DNA of 64,000 nt, from NCBI GenBank assembly GCA_902494195.1, contig CABUSH010000011.1, positions 11,626 through 75,625 on the forward strand. Reading direction: 5' to 3'. Under the pieces are notes generated by a model. That model did not search any database and was not told the origin of the DNA. It saw only the letters and a program-made list of their open reading frames with translations. Origin of the DNA: an uncultured Collinsella sp. (lineage in GTDB: Bacteria; Actinomycetota; Coriobacteriia; Coriobacteriales; Coriobacteriaceae). Below, one piece after another: positions 61,317 to 64,000 of the stretch; within the stretch, counting starts at the first letter, position 1; every line of letters starts with the position of its first letter. A program made the translations under genes and the position numbers.

Positions 61317-62210
61317 ATGGATACGAGTTATTACAACCGCTTTGGTGCCGAGGAACTTACGCGCCGCTTGTCGAGCGAGACCTTGTTGGCGCAGGGTCCC
61401 ATGGGCAGTGTCTTGTTGAGTGAGTACGATGCCGCCGACATTCCACCGGCGTTTTGGAATCTGGCAGAGCCGCAGACCGTTTCTCGTATCCATCGCTTGT
61501 ATGTCGCCGCCGGCGCGCAGGTGCTCATTACCAACACCTTTCAGGCATCGAGCTATGCCCTCAAGCACGACCAGATTTCGCCGTCCGTGGCGGAGGTCAA
61601 TCGCGGGGCCGTCGACGATGCCCGCCAGGCGCACCCTCAGCTGCTGCTGGGCTCGATGGGCCCGATCGGTATTGAGTGGTTTGCCGAGGACTCTGCCGAG
61701 TATCGTGAAATCCGAGGCATTGCGCGCGAACAGGCGCACGCCTTGCTCAATGCCGGCGTTGACGGTCTGCTGATCGAGACGGTGACGTCTATCCGTAATT
61801 TGCAGCCCATGCTTGCCGGCGCTCGAGATGCCGCCGACGGCATGCCTGTTCTGGTGAGTTTTGTCGTTGACGATAAAGGCGACCTGTTGGGCGATGGCCT
61901 CAACATCGAGGCAGCCGTTTTGTACGCCGAAAAACACGGCGCAAACTCGGTTGGTGTTAATTGCTGTTCGCTTGCGGCCGCGAACGCGGCGGTGCCCAGG
62001 ATGGTTGCATCGGCGACTACTCCCGTCACGGTGCGTCCCAATGTGGGCGATCCGGTCCAGACTCAGGATGGCCCCGTATGGCACGAGAACCCCGAAGCTT
62101 TCGCGCGCGCATGCATCGAATGGAGGCATGCCGGTGCCGCAATGGTGGGCAGTTGCTGTGGAACCACGGCAATCACTACGGCAGCGATGGCCGAGGCGCT
62201 CGATATATAA
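61317..62210 (+). CDS. Homocysteine S-methyltransferase family protein
   Basis: 297 residues. Zn-dependent methyl transfer to homocysteine, giving methionine. The zinc site is visible as VNCCSLAAANA (about 219-229) and GSCCGTTAITTAAM (about 278-291). The N-terminal half shows GPMGSVLLSEYDAADIPPAF and LITNTFQASSYAL. Resembles MmuM (S-methylmethionine donor) or the N-terminal part of MetH; no B12 domain is present. Operon with the metalloregulator gene. A terminator follows. Confidence 0.88.
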   Translation: MDTSYYNRFGAEELTRRLSSETLLAQGPMGSVLLSEYDAADIPPAFWNLAEPQTVSRIHRLYVAAGAQVLITNTFQASSYALKHDQISPSVAEVNRGAVDDARQAHPQLLLGSMGPIGIEWFAEDSAEYREIRGIAREQAHALLNAGVDGLLIETVTSIRNLQPMLAGARDAADGMPVLVSFVVDDKGDLLGDGLNIEAAVLYAEKHGANSVGVNCCSLAAANAAVPRMVASATTPVTVRPNVGDPVQTQDGPVWHENPEAFARACIEWRHAGAAMVGSCCGTTAITTAAMAEALDI

Positions 62211-62215
62211 AGGGC

Positions 62216-62243
62216 AAAACCGCTCCATACGGGGCGGTTTTTT
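62216..62243 (+). terminator. Rho-independent terminator
   Basis: AAACCGC with CGGTTT plus a CC/GG inner pair, followed by seven T, 6 nt after the methyltransferase stop. Confidence 0.85.
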
Positions 62244-62368
62244 TATTGCCTGCATGTCCTCGGCAGCATTTGCCCAAATGGTGAATGCTGGTGCCGGCAG
62301 GTTGCCGAGTGCATGTTGCGGGTATACCCCATGCGTACCATGATCCAAACGCTGTGAGGTGTCTGCGC

Positions 62369-63769
62369 GTGTGCGCGATAATTCATTTTGGAACTGACGG
62401 TTGGCGCGCTCGCGTCGATGAGGACTTCACTGCCGATAACGTTGCCCGTATCGCCGATGCCGTCGGCGAGTTGTGGCAAAAGACCAATCCGGGCAAAACG
62501 GTATATATAGGGTTCGACACCCGGCCCCTGGCGAGCGAGTTCGCTGAGCTTGCGGCGGGCGTGCTAGCAGCGCACGGGCTGGACGCCGTGCTCGCTTCGC
62601 GACCTGTTCCGACCCCTGCCCTTACGTGGGCGGCGGCTTATGACGGTGAGGCGTGCGGCGCGCTCATGGTGACGGGGTCCCATCATCCGCAGGGTTATCT
62701 GTGCCTCAAGATTCGCATGGGTGACGGCTCGACCGCCAACCAGGATGTCATCGAAGAGCTCGAAGAGACCGTGGCTCCCGAGCCAATGGGGATCGAGGGG
62801 CAATATCGCACCGCGGATATCATTCCTGACTATATGCAGGCGGTGGCATCGTTTGTCGATGCCGAAGCCATCCGCGCCGCGCACCTGCGCGTGGTTGTCG
62901 ATCCCATGGGCGGCGCAGCCCAGGGCTATCTAGCCGATTTGCTGCGCGAGCTTGGCGTTGAGGTGCACGAGATTCACGCCGGGCAGGCGTCTGACCAAGA
63001 AGATATCTGCCCCGACCCCGTTGAGCCTTGGGTGGACGCTTGCGAGCGCACGGTTATCGAGGACGGAGCTTGCGCTGGCCTGGTGACCGACGGCGACGCC
63101 GACCGTATCGGCGCGGTTGACGAGCGCGGCAGATATATACATCCGCATCAGATCATGGCGCTCGTTTTGGGCGACTTGGTTCAATTTCGTAATTTGGAGG
63201 GGCGCGTCGTCGTCAATCTTTCATGCTCGACGCTCGTGCGTCGCATTGCCGAGGCGCTTGGCTGCCGCGTGACCGTCAAACCAGTCGGTTTCAAATATAT
63301 AGCGGCGGAGATGAAGAAGGGCGGCGTCCTCATAGGCGGCGAAGAAGCCGGTGGTATCGGCATCGCCGCGCATATGCCCGAGCGCGATGGAATCCTCGCC
63401 TGTCTGATTCTGTGTGAGCTTATGGCAAAGACGGACGCGCCTTTGGGCGTTCTGGTCGACCAACTCGAGGACAGTTTTGGTAAGACGAGTTACGGTCGAC
63501 GCGATTTACGCCTTGAGGCCGAAGATGCCGAAACGTTACGAACCCTGCTGCCGGGCGTAAACCCCAAGTCGATTTGTGGCAAGGTGCCGCAAAACGTTAG
63601 TCATATGGATGGCTTGCGTTTGGCATTCGAGGATGACACGTGGCTGCTGGTCCGTCCTAGTGGGACCGAACCAGTGGTGCGCGTCTACGCCGAGGGGTTC
63701 TCGGTGGAAGAACGCGATGAGTTGCTCGATGCTGGCTGTGCTTTAGCTAGGGGGACGTATCCGCTTTAA
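62369..63769 (+). CDS. Phosphoglucomutase/phosphomannomutase family protein
   Basis: 466 residues, alpha-D-phosphohexomutase. Interconverts hexose 1- and 6-phosphates in the cytoplasm. The phospho-Ser loop is LMVTGSHHPQGYLCLKI (about 93-109; Ser in TGSHHP), metal loop LVTDGDADRIGAV (about 235-247), sugar loop LIGGEEAGGIGI (about 321-332, Ala in place of the usual Ser) and phosphate loop VRPSGTEPVVRV near the C-terminus. I place the start at GTG 62369 (GAGGTG seven nt upstream); the frame is open from 62285 without a ribosome site. Substrate not decidable. Confidence 0.9.
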   Translation: MCAIIHFGTDGWRARVDEDFTADNVARIADAVGELWQKTNPGKTVYIGFDTRPLASEFAELAAGVLAAHGLDAVLASRPVPTPALTWAAAYDGEACGALMVTGSHHPQGYLCLKIRMGDGSTANQDVIEELEETVAPEPMGIEGQYRTADIIPDYMQAVASFVDAEAIRAAHLRVVVDPMGGAAQGYLADLLRELGVEVHEIHAGQASDQEDICPDPVEPWVDACERTVIEDGACAGLVTDGDADRIGAVDERGRYIHPHQIMALVLGDLVQFRNLEGRVVVNLSCSTLVRRIAEALGCRVTVKPVGFKYIAAEMKKGGVLIGGEEAGGIGIAAHMPERDGILACLILCELMAKTDAPLGVLVDQLEDSFGKTSYGRRDLRLEAEDAETLRTLLPGVNPKSICGKVPQNVSHMDGLRLAFEDDTWLLVRPSGTEPVVRVYAEGFSVEERDELLDAGCALARGTYPL

Positions 63770-64000
63770 CCATGAGACTGCCTTATATAAAGAGATGCTC
63801 GGCGAGCGGTAGTTAACGGCTGGTAAACGTTAGTCGAATCCCAAACTGTGTAGGAAATGTGTACGCCCAGATTCCCGCCCACGGGGCCCCTCCGGTCTGG
63901 CAATATATCTCCTTGCCGCGCGGCCCGGTCGGACCGGATCAGCCGCGGGGCGTGCACCTTGAGAACCGGATACTGCGAGGATGGACACACAAGCTGTGTC
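63770..64000. other. GC-rich leader-like sequence at the right edge
   Basis: 231 bp without a gene. A long GC stem (CGCGCGGCCCGG... with ...CCGCGGGGCG) is followed by CTTGAGAACCGGATA near 63958, a phrase that resembles rRNA-operon leader or spacer sequence. A 16S rRNA gene could begin beyond the window edge. Inference only. Confidence 0.3.

Overview
The window looks like chromosome of a Collinsella-type gut actinobacterium (Coriobacteriia). This is inferred from the high-GC coding style, GTG/TTG starts, an F1Fo ATP synthase operon followed by murA and an LCP protein, a UbiD/UbiX decarboxylase cluster, PTS-based sugar uptake, and a large SpaA/FctA-type sortase-anchored surface protein. No rRNA, tRNA or CRISPR array is visible.

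Layout. 1-4.05 kb: a leftward MarR plus heterodimeric ABC exporter operon (the distal exporter gene runs off the left edge), with a promoter and operator I can read. 4.5-7.2 kb: pyridoxal kinase-like gene, a TIGR04076-like gene and a first DUF4143-type AAA ATPase. 7.4-14.6 kb: a low-molecular-weight tyrosine phosphatase gene, then an AT-richer island of membrane proteins, lipoproteins, SHOCT and zinc-ribbon proteins with an integrase remnant. The island is bracketed by a 48-bp duplication of the phosphatase gene start. 14.6-18.7 kb: RpiR regulator, GH4 6-phospho-alpha-glucosidase and a PTS EIICB. 18.9-26.3 kb: MFS exporter, then a decarboxylase locus: an LpdD/isopentenyl-diphosphate-isomerase-like Nudix fusion, a DASS transporter, UbiD, UbiX and a MerR regulator. 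26.6-34.6 kb: second DUF4143 ATPase, an acidic membrane protein, an aldose epimerase, a polar amino-acid ABC importer and an M20 peptidase. 34.6-42.2 kb: a cassette with a 2244-codon surface protein preceded by a short ORF ending in a run of eight G. 42.3-49.5 kb: prfA, prmC, a HigBA-like toxin-antitoxin pair, tsaC/sua5, glpK and upp. 49.7-56.6 kb: atp operon. 56.7-63.8 kb: murA, LCP protein, pepT, a DtxR-type regulator, homocysteine methyltransferase and a phosphohexomutase.

How parts work together. The LpdD-Nudix fusion, UbiX and UbiD form a plausible prenylated-FMN supply and decarboxylation unit. RpiR, GH4 and EIICB form an alpha-glucoside uptake and hydrolysis unit.

Non-coding DNA is unusually structured. 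I define four local repeat families. Family A is a roughly 140-155 nt three-stem element that begins at or within 12 nt of stop codons and whose stems covary between copies. Family B is a 54-58 nt hairpin. Family C is a roughly 31-35 nt palindrome of the ATGTGACAAAGGG type. Family D is a 65-nt hairpin found directly after family C. Several single-copy perfect inverted repeats of 22-36 bp also occur.

Most interesting points: (1) adding one G (or losing two) in the eight-G run would fuse a well-initiated 5' ORF in frame to the giant adhesin, which looks like a phase-variation switch; (2) that adhesin cassette splits a family C palindrome with a 6-bp direct repeat, so it appears to have inserted as a unit; (3) the LpdD-Nudix fusion beside UbiD/UbiX has Ala at the expected isomerase Cys; (4) the covarying family A element.
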